The notes: generated by a model from the letters alone, not told the origin. Positions 1 through 9,815 are shown, numbered from the stretch's first letter. The stretch: DNA of 64,000 nt from Siminovitchia fordii DSM 16014 = CIP 108821 (GCF_000374565.1 NZ_KB894692.1:1-64000); one strand, 5' to 3'. A program made the numbers and translations.

Positions 1-1
1 C

Positions 2-46
2 AGCTTGTAGAGAAAGTGGGTGTTTTTTCTCTACAAGCTTTTTTTG
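2..46 (+). terminator. Inward-facing terminator in the left end of the IS
   Basis: A perfect 14-bp stem (2-15 with 26-39) is followed by seven T residues. It would stop plus-strand transcription entering the element from the left. It overlaps the left terminal inverted repeat. Confidence 0.7.
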
Positions 47-114
47 TTCTTGTATTTTCGAGATATTCAATTATTTTTTCATCCTAAATAAATGGGAAAA
101 AGACTCCCTTACAC

Positions 115-1482
115 CTAGTCCTGTCTGTCCAGGTGTAAGGCAATCTTCTTCATGTTCTGGCAGGCCGTCGTGAGTAGCACCTGCTCGGCTGCCTTTTGTA
201 TTCCCCTCAACCGGCAATAACGAAGCCCATGCAGTTCTTTTGAATCTGCGAAGCTTCGTTCAACTTTCTCTTTTCTAAATTTGTATAGTAATTTTCCTTC
301 CGATGATAAGCGGTTCAGACGGATTTGATCTTTATGTTCCTCCCAAACATGGCGGGTGACCACCTTTTGATGATTTTTAGACCGGGTACATTTTTCCAAG
401 AGAGGACAGGCCGCACACTTTTTCCGATTCGATTTATATTCCCTGTAGCCATCACGGCTTGTGGTGGAATAGCTTAATGTTTCTCCATTGGGGCAGATAT
501 AGACATTATGTTCTGCGTCATACTTAAACTTCCATTTTGGAAATAACCCTTGTGTTGGATGATACCTGCGATGGGCAATGACCCCGAAAATACTCCGGTC
601 AAACAAGCCTTTACAAATAGGGTTTGTCAGGTATCCAGAGTCTAGTGCTACGGCTTCCACTTCAAATCCAAACCTTTTTATTTGGCGGTCCAAACGTTCA
701 AGATAGGGAACAGAGTCATGAACATTTCCAGGAGTGACAAAGGCATCCGTGATAATATTAAATTTCATGTCTGTCGTACGGTGGTCCAAATAGCAGAACA
801 TCTCTTGTTTATTGTCCCGGGACATGAATCCACTGTCAGGGTCTGTATTACTTTTTCGGATCTCTTTTGTTTCCTTCACTTCCCTTCGAGCCTTTAAAGG
901 CTTTTTTCCATGCTTTTTCCGATCTTCTTCTATAGCTTGATTTAAATCTTCTATGTAATCACGTGTCTCCACTTTAACGACTTCTTTTGTATATTTATGT
1001 TTGTTCGCACTGGCCTTTAAGTGGGTAGAATCAGTAAATAGCGCTCTCCCGCCAACCATACGGTGGTTGATCGCTTGAAGAACGATTTCATCAAAGACCT
1101 CTTGGAAGATGTCTGTATCTTTGAAACGATTACACCGGTTCCAACTGATAGTAGAGTGATGAGGAACAGGGTCGGATAACCTCAATCCCAAAAACCAACG
1201 GTAAGCAACATTCGTTTGAATTTCCCTTTCCAGCTGGCGTTCCGAACGAATACCAAAAAAATAGCCGATGAACATCATTTTAAACAGGATCAATGGATCT
1301 AACGAGGGACGGCCGTTATCTTCACAGTAGTAAGGTCTAACCTTCTCAAGAATAAAAGAGAAATCAATATGCTTATCAATTTTTCTCAGCAGATGGTCTT
1401 CGGGAACTAAGTCTTCAAGACAAACAAATTCCATCTCATTTTGAATACTCGATCTTGTATGAAGCAATTTCATCACCGCCAT
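115..1482 (-). CDS. IS1182-family DDE transposase
   Basis: A 455-residue protein that should catalyse movement of the surrounding element. The N-terminal part resembles the DUF772-type domain of IS5/IS1182 transposases (residues about 15-95). Candidate catalytic acidic residues are seen in TDSTHLKA, in ALDSGY and in [16 protein letters not shown], in the order D-D-E expected for the family. A Cys-rich segment ([12 protein letters not shown]) precedes the last motif, as in other members. The frame is intact with no internal stop, so it may be active. The start is uncertain: ATG at 1482, or internal ATG/TTG codons a few residues on, one of which follows GGCGGTG. An extended -10 (TGT-TATAAT, plus-strand 1496-1501) lies just upstream. 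Confidence 0.85.
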   Translation of the reverse strand: MAVMKLLHTRSSIQNEMEFVCLEDLVPEDHLLRKIDKHIDFSFILEKVRPYYCEDNGRPSLDPLILFKMMFIGYFFGIRSERQLEREIQTNVAYRWFLGLRLSDPVPHHSTISWNRCNRFKDTDIFQEVFDEIVLQAINHRMVGGRALFTDSTHLKASANKHKYTKEVVKVETRDYIEDLNQAIEEDRKKHGKKPLKARREVKETKEIRKSNTDPDSGFMSRDNKQEMFCYLDHRTTDMKFNIITDAFVTPGNVHDSVPYLERLDRQIKRFGFEVEAVALDSGYLTNPICKGLFDRSIFGVIAHRRYHPTQGLFPKWKFKYDAEHNVYICPNGETLSYSTTSRDGYREYKSNRKKCAACPLLEKCTRSKNHQKVVTRHVWEEHKDQIRLNRLSSEGKLLYKFRKEKVERSFADSKELHGLRYCRLRGIQKAAEQVLLTTACQNMKKIALHLDRQD

Positions 1483-1540
1483 TTTTGTTATCTACATTAT
1501 AACAAATTAACATGACAATATTTATATAATTCAAAATATC

Positions 1541-1569
1541 GAAAAAGCTGTCGAGGGTTTCTCGACAGC
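1541..1569 (-). terminator. Inward-facing terminator in the right end of the IS
   Basis: A perfect 9-bp stem (1547-1555 with 1561-1569, loop GGTTT) is followed on the minus strand by five T residues. It would stop transcripts coming from the right before they reach the minus-strand transposase gene. Confidence 0.65.
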
Positions 1570-1572
1570 CTG

Positions 1573-1598
1573 AGCAGCCTGACAAGGCTGCTTTTTTT
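1573..1598 (+). terminator. Rho-independent terminator directly beside the IS
   Basis: Stem AGCAGCCT/AGGCTGCT with a GACA loop, then TTTTTT. It begins at the first base after the right inverted repeat. It probably belongs to the gene that used to lie upstream, before the insertion sequence separated them. Confidence 0.75.
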
Positions 1599-1622
1599 AG
1601 TGGAAAACGCTCACAAATCATG

Positions 1623-1628
1623 TATAAT
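1623..1628 (+). promoter_or_regulatory. -10 box (TATAAT) for ypfB
   Basis: A consensus TATAAT lies about 34 bases before the chosen ypfB start; no good -35 is visible. Its position shows that the in-frame ATG at 1620 is not the start of the protein. Confidence 0.5.
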
Positions 1629-1661
1629 GGAATTATCGGAATGAACAGGAAGTGTATGGAA

Positions 1662-2315
1662 ATGTTGTCAATTGGAATGGATTTGACTATTGAAGCGGAT
1701 AAAAGCGGGATTGCAAAAAAATTCAAGAGTAAAGTGGCCGATTTGCATGAGCAGAAGCTGTTCATCTACTATCCTCTAAGTATTGCGGATAACAAACCGG
1801 TGTTTTTGCCTGTTGGGTCAAAGGTCATGGTAAATTTCACTTGTGAAAACTCAGATGTATATTCGTTTGAATCGGAAGTCATGGGTCTGCAAAAAAACAC
1901 TGTTCCATTACTTGAATTATTTTTGCCTGAGGAAAAATTTTTCAGTAGAGTGCAGCGCCGTGAATATGTCAGAGTGTATGCGGCGGTCCGTGCCACCCTC
2001 GATTTTCCAGAATCATCCCAAAAATTCACCTCAGTAACAAGCGATATCAGTGCTGGAGGGTGTGCAGTCACTTTGCCGCCTGATACCGAAATAGAGCCTG
2101 GTGAATCCGGGACTATTGGACTCTCACTTCAGATGGAATCTGGGGAACAATTTCAATTAACTCTTTTATGTAAAGTAATTAGAATATTCCAGAAAAACAA
2201 AATTGACCTTATTTCTCTCAAATATATAGAGCCATCCCATGCAGACCAGCAGCTGCTTACCCGTTTTTGTTTTGAAAAACAGCTGTCCGACCGAAAGAAA
2301 GGCTTGCGTAACTAA
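1662..2315 (+). CDS. ypfB: PilZ-domain (YcgR-like) flagellar brake protein
   Basis: A 217-residue cytoplasmic protein with an N-terminal YcgR-type domain and a C-terminal PilZ domain. The PilZ c-di-GMP motifs are visible: RREYVRV near residue 97 and DISAGG near residue 128. Family members bind c-di-GMP and slow the flagellar motor; that role here is inferred. The start at ATG 1662 is chosen because AGGAAG at 1647-1652 lies 9 bases upstream; ATG 1656 is too close to it. The B. subtilis counterpart ypfB (also called dgrA) sits in the same place before cmk. It is the first gene after the IS, so its original upstream neighbour is outside the window. Confidence 0.85.
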   Translation: MLSIGMDLTIEADKSGIAKKFKSKVADLHEQKLFIYYPLSIADNKPVFLPVGSKVMVNFTCENSDVYSFESEVMGLQKNTVPLLELFLPEEKFFSRVQRREYVRVYAAVRATLDFPESSQKFTSVTSDISAGGCAVTLPPDTEIEPGESGTIGLSLQMESGEQFQLTLLCKVIRIFQKNKIDLISLKYIEPSHADQQLLTRFCFEKQLSDRKKGLRN

Positions 2316-2341
2316 ACAGGAATAAAATTCCCGTTTTTTTA
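2315..2341 (+). terminator. Terminator after ypfB
   Basis: Stem AACAGGAAT/ATTCCCGTT (one mismatch) with an AAA loop, followed by a T run. It starts within the ypfB stop codon. Confidence 0.7.
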
Positions 2342-2370
2342 CATACTAAGAAAAAAACGAGGAATGAACT

Positions 2371-2544
2371 ATGCTTGAAAGAATCCTTTATAAACTGATC
2401 GTTTTCCACCTTGTTATCCTCATTATTGTTCAAGGTTTTTTTAAGCAGACCCCCATTGTGAAAAGTTTGAATAAAATTTACTTGTATGAAGGGGTAGGTG
2501 CAGACATCGAAGAAAAAAAGCTGGATGTTTTTGACCATCAATGA
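2371..2544 (+). CDS. Small membrane protein, DUF5359-like
   Basis: A 57-residue ORF starting MLERILYKLIVFHLVILI. One hydrophobic segment (residues about 7-22) is followed by a polar tail rich in Glu/Asp/Lys ending KKLDVFDHQ. GAGG lies 8 bases before the ATG. A small protein of this type, annotated DUF5359 in Bacillus genomes, is usual between ypfB and cmk, which is why I accept it; the family name is from memory and position. Function is unknown. It is probably a single-pass membrane protein. Confidence 0.65.
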   Translation: MLERILYKLIVFHLVILIIVQGFFKQTPIVKSLNKIYLYEGVGADIEEKKLDVFDHQ

Positions 2545-2656
2545 AGGCAATTCTCCTGTATTCATTTTTATTTGAATAAGAAAATCAATGCCATAGTCTG
2601 TTTCCAATTATGGTAGAATAAGTGGTGGTATATAAACAGACAAGCAGGTGAAAAGT

Positions 2657-3337
2657 TTGACAAAGAAAATTAGTATAGCCATTGATGGACCGGCAGCGGC
2701 CGGCAAAAGCACTGTGGCGAAAATTGTCGCAGAAAAACTCTCATACATATATATTGACACAGGAGCCATGTACAGGGCATTCACCTTAAAGGCATTGATG
2801 GAAGGGACGGATATCCATGATGAAGCGAATCTGTTCCTACTTCTAAAAGACACTAATATAGAGTTGATGCAGGAAAGCGGCAGCCAGTCGGTCTTCCTTG
2901 ACGGGAAAGATGTCACTAAAGAAATTCGTGAATCGAATGTGACGAACAGTGTTTCCGTTATAGCTGCTCATGGATCAATTCGTGAAAAAATGGTTTACCG
3001 GCAGCAACAACTGGGTAAAAAAGGCGGAGTGGTAATGGATGGCAGGGATATAGGCACGAAAGTATTGCCGGATTCCGAGTTGAAAGTTTTTCTTTTGGCA
3101 AGTGTTGATATACGTGCTGAGCGCCGTCACAAGGAAAATTTGGAAAAAGGCTATCCTTCTGATCTCGCTCAATTGAAGGAAGAAATTATCCTTCGTGATA
3201 AAAGTGATTCAGAAAGGGAAGTATCTCCACTAAAAAAAGCAGATGATGCTATTGAAATAGATACTTCATCACTCTCTATCGACGAAGTGGCAGCACGTAT
3301 CATTGCCTTGGCGGAAGAAAGGATCGAAAAGCTGTGA
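2657..3337 (+). CDS. cmk: Cytidylate kinase
   Basis: Phosphorylates CMP and dCMP with ATP in pyrimidine nucleotide salvage. The P-loop GPAAAGKST is near residue 10, followed by [12 protein letters not shown] and [13 protein letters not shown], both diagnostic of Cmk. Length is 226 residues, as expected. I place the start at TTG 2657 because AGGTG at 2646-2650 lies 6 bases upstream and the N-terminus ([11 protein letters not shown]) then aligns with the family; GTG 2648 is an alternative that adds three residues. The gene overlaps plsC by 4 bases, so the two are translationally coupled. An extended -10 (TGG-TAGAAT, 2611-2619) lies upstream. Confidence 0.96.
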   Translation: MTKKISIAIDGPAAAGKSTVAKIVAEKLSYIYIDTGAMYRAFTLKALMEGTDIHDEANLFLLLKDTNIELMQESGSQSVFLDGKDVTKEIRESNVTNSVSVIAAHGSIREKMVYRQQQLGKKGGVVMDGRDIGTKVLPDSELKVFLLASVDIRAERRHKENLEKGYPSDLAQLKEEIILRDKSDSEREVSPLKKADDAIEIDTSSLSIDEVAARIIALAEERIEKL

Positions 3338-3918
3338 CATTTTATCATTTTGCTAGATCAGTGGTTAAAACCATCATAAGACCACTCTACAGAATTGAAG
3401 TGATAGGGCTAGAAAACTTTCCGGAATCTGGTGGAGTCCTTTTGTGTACGAACCACATTTCTAATTTGGATCCCCCTGTTGTTGGCATCACTTGTCCACG
3501 TCCGGTTTCTTTTATGGCAAAAGAAGAGTTATTCAGGGTGCCAGTCCTTAAAACGATCCTGCCTAACGTCAAGGCTTTTCCGGTTAAAAGAGGCATGAGT
3601 GATAGAGGGGCCTTAAGGAAAGGATTGTCTTTGTTGAAAGAGGGGGAAGTCCTAGGCCTGTTTCCTGAAGGTACACGCAGCAAGACCGGGAAAATCGGAA
3701 AAGGACTTGCTGGTGCAGGATTTTTTGCCTTACGGTCCGATGCTAAAATCGTACCGTGCGCAATCATAGGTCCTTATAAGCCATTCAGAAGGTTGAGAGT
3801 CGTTTATGGCAAACCGATTAATTTTACAGAGATAAAAGAAGAAAAAATCTCTGTAGAGGATGCCACCCAAATGATAATGGATGAAATAAAAAAATTAGCC
3901 GACACTCATCAGGACTGA
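3334..3918 (+). CDS. plsC: 1-acyl-sn-glycerol-3-phosphate acyltransferase
   Basis: A 194-residue PlsC-family enzyme that adds the second acyl chain to lysophosphatidic acid in phospholipid synthesis at the inner face of the membrane. The catalytic HX4D motif is seen as NHISNLDPP (residues about 40-48), and the substrate motif as FPEGTRS (about 110-116). The GTG start overlaps the cmk stop (GTGA). A hydrophobic patch at the N-terminus fits membrane attachment. The order cmk-plsC-S1 protein is conserved in Bacillus. Confidence 0.94.
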   Translation: MTFYHFARSVVKTIIRPLYRIEVIGLENFPESGGVLLCTNHISNLDPPVVGITCPRPVSFMAKEELFRVPVLKTILPNVKAFPVKRGMSDRGALRKGLSLLKEGEVLGLFPEGTRSKTGKIGKGLAGAGFFALRSDAKIVPCAIIGPYKPFRRLRVVYGKPINFTEIKEEKISVEDATQMIMDEIKKLADTHQD

Positions 3919-4066
3919 CGTGTATTGCTTGACAAAGAACCTTATTTGTAAGAAGTTAATAACAAGATGAATTTATAAAATGTGAGGCTTTTTCATTTCT
4001 TTCCAAATGAATTTGAGAGGAATGGATTCTTGCACGATTTCATTAGCTGGATAGGAGGAGTAAACA

Positions 4067-5203
4067 GTGTCAGAGGATATGAACAATATTGAAGTGGAAA
4101 CATTTACTGAAGGTGAAAAAGTAAAAGGAACTGTTACTAAAATCGAAGAAAAGCAAGTGCTTGTGGATATTGAAAACAGCAAGCTGAATGGAATAATTCC
4201 AATAAGCGAACTTTCCAGTCTCCATGTGGAAAAAGCATCTGATGTAGTGTCCGAAGGAGACGAACTTGATTTGATTGTTACAAAGGTGGAGGAAGATCTC
4301 CTTGTCCTTTCCAAACGTAAAGTAGATGCTGAAAATGCATGGGAAACATTGGAAAAGCGCTTCGAAAATAATGAAGTGTTCGAAGCAGAAGTGAACGAGG
4401 TGGTCAAAGGCGGCCTTGTTGTTGATTTAGGGGTTCGCGGATTCGTTCCTGCCTCTTTGGTGGAAGACTATTATGTCGAGGATTTCAGCGGCTACCAAGG
4501 AAAGACGCTCTCCTTTAAAATTGTGGAACTTGAAAAGGACAAAAATCGGCTAATCCTTTCCCACCGTGCGGTTATTGAAGAAGAGAAAGAGAAAGAGAAA
4601 AAGGATCTTCTTGAAAAATTGGAAGTCGGACAAACAATGAAAGGGACCGTTCAAAGAATTACGGATTTCGGTGCGTTTGTTGATATCGGCGGAGTCGATG
4701 GATTGGTGCATATTTCCCAGCTTGCCCATCATCATGTTGAAAAACCTTCGGATGTTGTAAGCGAAGGTGATGAGGTAGAGGTTAAAGTCCTTTCTGTAGA
4801 CCAGGACAATGAAAGAATTTCCCTCTCCATCAAAGAGACTCTTCCTGGCCCATGGACTGACATTGCAGAAAAAGCCCCCAGAGGAGCGATTCTGGAAGGG
4901 ACTGTGAAGAGGCTTGTATCATTCGGTGCATTTGTGGAGGTCTTTCCTGGAGTAGAAGGGCTTGTTCATATCTCACAAATTTCCCATAGACATATTGGAA
5001 CGCCTCATGAGGTTCTCCAAGAGGGGCAGACTGTGAAGGTAAAGGTGCTTGATACGAACGAGCAGGAGCAGCGTATGTCCCTAAGTATGAAAGAACTGGA
5101 AGAGGATCATTCACAGCAGGAATACGAAGCTCCGGAAGAAACAAAAGGATTCCAGCTTAGTGATATGATTGGCGATAAGTTGAAAGACTTTAATAAAGAG
5201 TAA
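4067..5203 (+). CDS. ypfD: S1-repeat RNA-binding protein (YpfD, RpsA homologue)
   Basis: A 378-residue protein with four S1 RNA-binding repeats at roughly residues 14-80, 98-165, 190-258 and 275-345. Repeat signatures include GLVVDLGVRGFVPASLV, ITDFGAFVDIGGVDGLVHIS and LVSFGAFVEV. It resembles the ribosomal protein S1 family but, as in other Bacillaceae, is shorter than the six-repeat E. coli S1 and its role in initiation is not settled. The GTG start has AGGAGGAG six bases upstream. It is separated from plsC by about 150 bases and ends in a strong terminator. Confidence 0.93.
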   Translation: MSEDMNNIEVETFTEGEKVKGTVTKIEEKQVLVDIENSKLNGIIPISELSSLHVEKASDVVSEGDELDLIVTKVEEDLLVLSKRKVDAENAWETLEKRFENNEVFEAEVNEVVKGGLVVDLGVRGFVPASLVEDYYVEDFSGYQGKTLSFKIVELEKDKNRLILSHRAVIEEEKEKEKKDLLEKLEVGQTMKGTVQRITDFGAFVDIGGVDGLVHISQLAHHHVEKPSDVVSEGDEVEVKVLSVDQDNERISLSIKETLPGPWTDIAEKAPRGAILEGTVKRLVSFGAFVEVFPGVEGLVHISQISHRHIGTPHEVLQEGQTVKVKVLDTNEQEQRMSLSMKELEEDHSQQEYEAPEETKGFQLSDMIGDKLKDFNKE

Positions 5204-5210
5204 AAAATCC

Positions 5211-5240
5211 GACCTTCCGTTTTTGACGGAAGGTCTTTTT
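5211..5240 (+). terminator. Terminator after ypfD
   Basis: Perfect 10-bp stem GACCTTCCGT/ACGGAAGGTC with a 5-base loop, then TTTTT. Confidence 0.88.
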
Positions 5241-5402
5241 CTTGATATAAACATTTTAAGTAAATGTTCAGATTCGAAAGCGGATTTTGTTCGCAGGCCG
5301 AAATGAATCTAGGAACTGTACTATTGCAGCTTGACTCTCCGGCATTCATATGATTAAACTTTCATTTTATTTCCCATAATGGAAAAAATGGAGGTGATTT
5401 TT

Positions 5403-6017
5403 ATGCCGGGTATTTTATTTTTATTTATGGCTTGGGGAGTATGGATCACAGCTACATTTATTTTAGATAAAAAGGAACCTTTACGCCTTCCTGCTGCAAT
5501 GGTGTCATTGATGCTGATCATCCTTCACCCCAAAACACTAACAATATCTTTTTTTCAAATCGGCGCGTCTTCTTTTATTCTTATGTGTTCGGCTTATTTG
5601 CTCGTATATCAGGGAACATGGTTAAAAAAGATTTATTTGTTTTTTTCTGTTATGATCATAATGTTTGGATATGTTGGATTTTATCTCCTGGAACTCTATG
5701 ACCCGGTATGGGTGCTGGTTGACCGGAAATTCTTGCTGTCCATAGGACTATTCTGTATTGGATGGATATTGTATCCTGCCTCCATTCAATATAGGTGTGC
5801 CGCTATTGTTATTGGATCGTTGCAGGGAGAAGTGTTCTTATCAATTTTTTTATCTAAGTGGAAGATCCCCTATACGATAGGTTCAAATGATTACTTAGAT
5901 GTATTTGCCTTAACAGTTTCTGCTTTTTTTACAGTCCATACGGCGGGAAAGATTCTACTTGCAGTCAAACGGAGTATTGAGGGAAAATTCAAGGGGAAAA
6001 AGCAAATGGTTCATTAA
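5403..6017 (+). CDS. yphA: YphA-like integral membrane protein
   Basis: A 204-residue, strongly hydrophobic protein with about six predicted membrane segments and a short basic C-terminus (FKGKKQMVH). GGAGGTGA lies 7 bases before ATG 5403, so I reject the longer reading from 5379. Position between the S1-repeat gene and der, length and hydropathy match B. subtilis yphA, whose function is not known. The segment before it (5241-5402) holds no gene I can support. Confidence 0.75.
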   Translation: MPGILFLFMAWGVWITATFILDKKEPLRLPAAMVSLMLIILHPKTLTISFFQIGASSFILMCSAYLLVYQGTWLKKIYLFFSVMIIMFGYVGFYLLELYDPVWVLVDRKFLLSIGLFCIGWILYPASIQYRCAAIVIGSLQGEVFLSIFLSKWKIPYTIGSNDYLDVFALTVSAFFTVHTAGKILLAVKRSIEGKFKGKKQMVH

Positions 6018-6222
6018 CAGTGCATGATAATTGCTTATTTAGCTTAAGCTTTTTAAATAAACGAAGAAACGTCCTTTTCTACGATCAAGTTTCATACCTT
6101 TTGTTATTGGCGCATGGTATTACACTGTGATACGATTAAAAAGAATTATAGAGGGATATATGCCTGGCTTAATACCGGCATGAATGTATAGATGATTAAA
6201 ATGTTTGAAGCGAGTGATGAAA

Positions 6223-7533
6223 ATGGCATTACCGACAGTGGCTATTGTCGGCAGACCAAACGTTGGAAAATCAACTATTTTCAACAGGGTAGTCGGCGAA
6301 AGAGTTTCTATAGTAGAAGATGAACCCGGAGTAACGAGGGATCGTATATATGGGACTGGAGAGTGGTTGACAAACCGGTTTCATGTCATAGATACGGGCG
6401 GAATTGATATCAGTGATGCCCCTTTTCTGGATGAGATCCGACAACAGGCTGAGATTGCAATCGAAGAGGCGGATGTTATCATCTTCATTGTTAATGGTCG
6501 TGAAGGAGTCACTTCTGCCGATGAAGAAGTGGCAAAGATCCTGTTCCGCTCAAAAAAACCGGTCGTGTTGGCGGTGAACAAGGTAGACAATCCAGAAATG
6601 AGAGCTGATATTTATGAATTCTACTCATTGGGTTTTGGAGAACCATATCCTATATCAGGCTCCCACGGTTTGGGGCTTGGTGACATGCTGGATGAGGTAG
6701 TTCATAAATTTCCTGAAAGTAAGGGAGAACCGTATGAAGAGGATGTTGTGAAATTTTCCCTGATCGGCAGGCCGAATGTTGGGAAATCATCCTTGGTGAA
6801 TGCTCTTCTTGGAGAAGAAAGGGTGATTGTCAGCCCGGTTGCGGGAACAACCCGCGATGCCATTGATTCGGTTTACAGATATGACGGACAGGATTATGTC
6901 ATTATCGATACCGCGGGCATGAGAAAAAAAGGGAAGGTTTACGAAAAGACGGAAAAGTACAGCGTATTAAGGGCTTTAAAGGCTATTGAGCGTTCCGATG
7001 TTGTGCTTGTTGTTTTGGACGGGGAAGAAGGGATACGTGAACAGGACAAAAGAATAGCGGGCTATGCACATGATGCAGGCAGAGCGATTATAATTGTCGT
7101 TAATAAGTGGGATGCAGTCGAAAAAGATGATAAAACGATGAGGAAGTTTGAACAGGAGATCAGAGATCAGTTCCAATTCCTTGATTATGCGCCAATCGTC
7201 TTTTTGTCGGCAAAAACACGCCAGCGTCTTGGAACGTTGTTACCGGCTATCCACATGGTCAGCGAAAACCATTCCATGAGAGTACAATCGAGTATATTGA
7301 ACGAAGTGATTTTGGATGCCGTATCAATGAATCCTGCGCCTTCTGATAAAGGACGGAAGCTTAAAGTCTATTATGCAACCCAGGTTGCAGTGAAGCCTCC
7401 TACTTTTGTTGTTTTTGTAAATGATCCAGAACTCATGCATTTTTCATATGAGAGATTTCTTCAAAATACTATCAGGCAAGCTTTCACTTTTGAAGGCACT
7501 CCTTTGAAGATTATTGCACGGAAGAGAAAATAA
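6223..7533 (+). CDS. der: Ribosome-associated GTPase Der (EngA)
   Basis: An essential GTPase with two tandem G domains, needed for 50S ribosomal subunit assembly. P-loops GRPNVGKST (residues about 9-17) and GRPNVGKSS (about 182-190) are both intact, each followed by a DTxG motif (DTGGID, DTAGMR) and NKxD (NKVD, NKWD). A C-terminal KH-like domain follows. Length is 436 residues from ATG 6223, the family norm. An upstream in-frame TTG at 6205 has no ribosome site. The 200 bases before it contain a small hairpin and A/T-rich promoter-like sequence but no gene. Confidence 0.96.
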   Translation: MALPTVAIVGRPNVGKSTIFNRVVGERVSIVEDEPGVTRDRIYGTGEWLTNRFHVIDTGGIDISDAPFLDEIRQQAEIAIEEADVIIFIVNGREGVTSADEEVAKILFRSKKPVVLAVNKVDNPEMRADIYEFYSLGFGEPYPISGSHGLGLGDMLDEVVHKFPESKGEPYEEDVVKFSLIGRPNVGKSSLVNALLGEERVIVSPVAGTTRDAIDSVYRYDGQDYVIIDTAGMRKKGKVYEKTEKYSVLRALKAIERSDVVLVVLDGEEGIREQDKRIAGYAHDAGRAIIIVVNKWDAVEKDDKTMRKFEQEIRDQFQFLDYAPIVFLSAKTRQRLGTLLPAIHMVSENHSMRVQSSILNEVILDAVSMNPAPSDKGRKLKVYYATQVAVKPPTFVVFVNDPELMHFSYERFLQNTIRQAFTFEGTPLKIIARKRK

Positions 7534-7553
7534 TCAGGAAACGGGTGAAAGAT

Positions 7554-8609
7554 TTGGCAGAATATAAAAAGAAAATTGCCTTAATTGGTGCTGGGAGCTG
7601 GGGGACGGCATTGGCACTGGTGCTCGCCGATAATGGTCATCAAGTCAATTTGTGGATGCGTTCCAAAGAACAACAGGCTGAAATAAATAATCGCAGGACC
7701 AACCATAAATACTTGCCTGGAATTTCCCTCTCGGACAATATTAGAGGCTTTAACGCTTTGGAAGAGGCCCTCGAAGGTACTGATACTGCAATCATTGCAG
7801 TCCCGACCAAGGCAATCAGAGAAACGATGAGGAATATCATCAAGTTGATCAACGAACCAATGACGTTTGTTCATGTCAGCAAAGGCATTGAACCTGATTC
7901 ACTTAAAAGAATATCAGAAATGATTGAAGAAGAGGTTCCGGCAGATCTGTTAAAAGCTGTTGTCGTCTTATCAGGCCCAAGCCATGCCGAAGAAGTTAGT
8001 CTGCGTCATCCGACAACCGTTACGGTTTCTTCAAAAGACATGGCTGCTGCGGAAAAAGTTCAGGATTTGTTCATGAATCAGCACTTTCGCGTATACACAA
8101 ACCCCGACTTGCTTGGCGTGGAAATAGGGGGAGCGTTGAAAAATATCATTGCTCTTGCGGCGGGCATATCTGACGGTCTCGGTTATGGGGATAACGCTAA
8201 AGCTGCTCTGATCACAAGAGGATTGGCTGAAATTTCACGTCTCGGTACGAAAATGGGAGCGAACCCGTTAACATTTTCTGGCTTGGCGGGAATCGGGGAT
8301 TTAATTGTTACATGTACAAGCGTACATTCCCGAAATTGGAAAGCCGGCAATATGCTTGGAAAAGGGCATAAACTTGATGAAGTCTTAGAAAGTATGGGGA
8401 TGGTTGTTGAGGGAGTCCGCACAACGAAAGCTGCCCATCAGCTTGCTCAAAAATTTGAAATAAACATGCCCATTACAGAGGCGCTGTATCATGTATTGTT
8501 CAATAGTATAAATCCGAAAGAAGCAGTTGATCAATTGATGCAGCGTTTAAAGAAGAACGAAATGGAAGATTTGGTGGATATATTGAGTGAACAAATGGAA
8601 CAAAAATAA
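7554..8609 (+). CDS. gpsA: Glycerol-3-phosphate dehydrogenase [NAD(P)+]
   Basis: Reduces dihydroxyacetone phosphate to sn-glycerol 3-phosphate, the precursor of phospholipids. N-terminal Rossmann motif GAGSWGTA and catalytic-region motif [14 protein letters not shown] are present, followed by TRGLAEI and [14 protein letters not shown]. About 351 residues. The start is TTG 7554 (GGGTG six bases upstream) or GTG 7545; the first residues are poorly conserved so I cannot decide firmly. It follows der by about 20 bases and is likely in the same transcript, as in B. subtilis. Confidence 0.94.
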   Translation: MAEYKKKIALIGAGSWGTALALVLADNGHQVNLWMRSKEQQAEINNRRTNHKYLPGISLSDNIRGFNALEEALEGTDTAIIAVPTKAIRETMRNIIKLINEPMTFVHVSKGIEPDSLKRISEMIEEEVPADLLKAVVVLSGPSHAEEVSLRHPTTVTVSSKDMAAAEKVQDLFMNQHFRVYTNPDLLGVEIGGALKNIIALAAGISDGLGYGDNAKAALITRGLAEISRLGTKMGANPLTFSGLAGIGDLIVTCTSVHSRNWKAGNMLGKGHKLDEVLESMGMVVEGVRTTKAAHQLAQKFEINMPITEALYHVLFNSINPKEAVDQLMQRLKKNEMEDLVDILSEQMEQK

Positions 8610-8714
8610 TCAACTAGGCATACGATGATGCGTTATTTATAAAATTCCATATGCTGTTAGAGAGAACATTCGCATAACCGGGGGACAGGGTATTCATTGT
8701 CTTCATTTCTTTTT

Positions 8715-8742
8715 TGAAGCAAAAATATTGCTTCATTTTTTT
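8715..8742 (+). terminator. Terminator after gpsA
   Basis: Stem TGAAGCAA/TTGCTTCA with a 5-base loop, then TTTTTTT. Confidence 0.8.
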
Positions 8743-8768
8743 ATGGAGGATAGCTATCAGCGTGAATG

Positions 8769-8777
8769 TGCTATAAT
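8769..8777 (+). promoter_or_regulatory. Extended -10 promoter element before the DUF2768 gene
   Basis: TGC-TATAAT, an extended -10, lies 37 bases before the next start codon, just after the gpsA terminator. No strong -35 is seen. Confidence 0.5.
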
Positions 8778-8813
8778 AATTTCGATTGTTTACTCGGTAA
8801 TGGAGGGGAAAAA

Positions 8814-9014
8814 ATGTCTGTATCAATGCAAAAAATGTGGATTTCCATAGTGGCAATGGGACTGTTGGCTCTTGCAATGTTGACTATCTACATAAGCCGT
8901 TTCAAGTTGAAAAACGGTTTTTTTAAGGTGACAACGGCCCTGGCTGCCTGGGCATTTATGATAATTGGCGGGCTACTCATGCTCTTTGTTGTTTTGACAG
9001 GACCGACGAATTGA
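8814..9014 (+). CDS. Small membrane protein, DUF2768-like (YphE)
   Basis: A 66-residue protein with two hydrophobic segments (about 9-27 and 38-62) joined by a basic loop. The start has GGAGGGG upstream. Small proteins of the DUF2768 family occupy this place between gpsA and yphF in Bacillus; the assignment rests on size, topology and position. Function unknown. Confidence 0.7.
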   Translation: MSVSMQKMWISIVAMGLLALAMLTIYISRFKLKNGFFKVTTALAAWAFMIIGGLLMLFVVLTGPTN

Positions 9015-9059
9015 ATTGAAGCTGCCGCCATAATAGACAGATAAGGAGTGGATCACTCA

Positions 9060-9770
9060 ATGAAAAGATGGATGGCAGGATTATATTTTATATTAACTGC
9101 ATTGCTATTAAGCGGATGTTTTTATCCGCAGGATCGGAAAGTTGAAAATAACATACCATATGAAGAACAAATCTCAAGTGTTCAAAAATCCGTAGAAAAA
9201 TTCCAGGAGGACAGTGGAGGATTACTGCCGATAAAAACAAAAGAAGCGGACACGCCTATATATCAAAAATACCCGATCGATTTTAATAAACTGACTCCGC
9301 AATATTTGGAGGCGCCTCCGGGCAACGCTTATGAAAGCGGCGGAGTATTTCAATATGTCTTAATTGATGTGGAAACTAACCCGACGGTGAAAGTTTTTGA
9401 TTTAAGGCTGGCGGAAAAAATCAATGAATTTTATATACGGATCAAGGCACAGGGCTACCCGCCATTTAAAGAAGAAATTGCGGATAATGTGTATTCGCTT
9501 GATCAAAAAAAATTGGGTTATAAAGAGGAACAGTATTATATTTCACCATATACAAACAATAATTTGCCTTTTGTGATTAACGGTAAAGGTGAAATATATG
9601 TTGATTATATTACTGATCTCTATCAAGCTCTGAAAGATGAAAAAAATAAAAAGTTTTCACCCGGGGATGATATAAGAAAGGCACTCTATGAAGATTCCCC
9701 TATTGTGCCTGCGTTTTCGATGCCCTATACAGTCGATGAAAACAATGAACCTGTTTATATGGGGAAATAG
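9060..9770 (+). CDS. yphF: Putative lipoprotein YphF
   Basis: A 236-residue protein with a lipoprotein signal peptide: basic start MKRWM, hydrophobic core, and the lipobox LLSGC around residues 17-21, so the mature protein should begin with a lipid-modified Cys and sit outside the membrane. The rest is polar with no motif I recognise. ATG 9060 is chosen over GTG 9048 because it puts the signal peptide at the true N-terminus. It lies directly upstream of spoIVA as in B. subtilis. A sporulation-linked role is plausible but not shown. Confidence 0.75.
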   Translation: MKRWMAGLYFILTALLLSGCFYPQDRKVENNIPYEEQISSVQKSVEKFQEDSGGLLPIKTKEADTPIYQKYPIDFNKLTPQYLEAPPGNAYESGGVFQYVLIDVETNPTVKVFDLRLAEKINEFYIRIKAQGYPPFKEEIADNVYSLDQKKLGYKEEQYYISPYTNNNLPFVINGKGEIYVDYITDLYQALKDEKNKKFSPGDDIRKALYEDSPIVPAFSMPYTVDENNEPVYMGK

Positions 9771-9774
9771 TCAT

Positions 9775-9815
9775 AATCCTTCTTCTGCAAAATATACTGT
9801 GGAAGAAGGATTTTT
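9775..9815 (+). terminator. Terminator after yphF
   Basis: Perfect 11-bp stem AATCCTTCTTC/GAAGAAGGATT, then TTTTT. Confidence 0.85.

Larger units (their letters stand above)
1..1572 (-). mobile_element. IS1182-like insertion sequence, apparently complete
   Basis: One transposase gene on the minus strand lies between imperfect terminal inverted repeats. Bases 1-15 (CAGCTTGTAGAGAAA) match the reverse complement of 1558-1572 (CAGGCTGTCGAGAAA) at 12 of 15 positions. Both ends fold into hairpins followed by a T run that reads into the element. The outer left boundary coincides with the window edge, so a few more bases or a target duplication may lie outside. The family call rests on the transposase sequence and is an inference. 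Confidence 0.8.
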
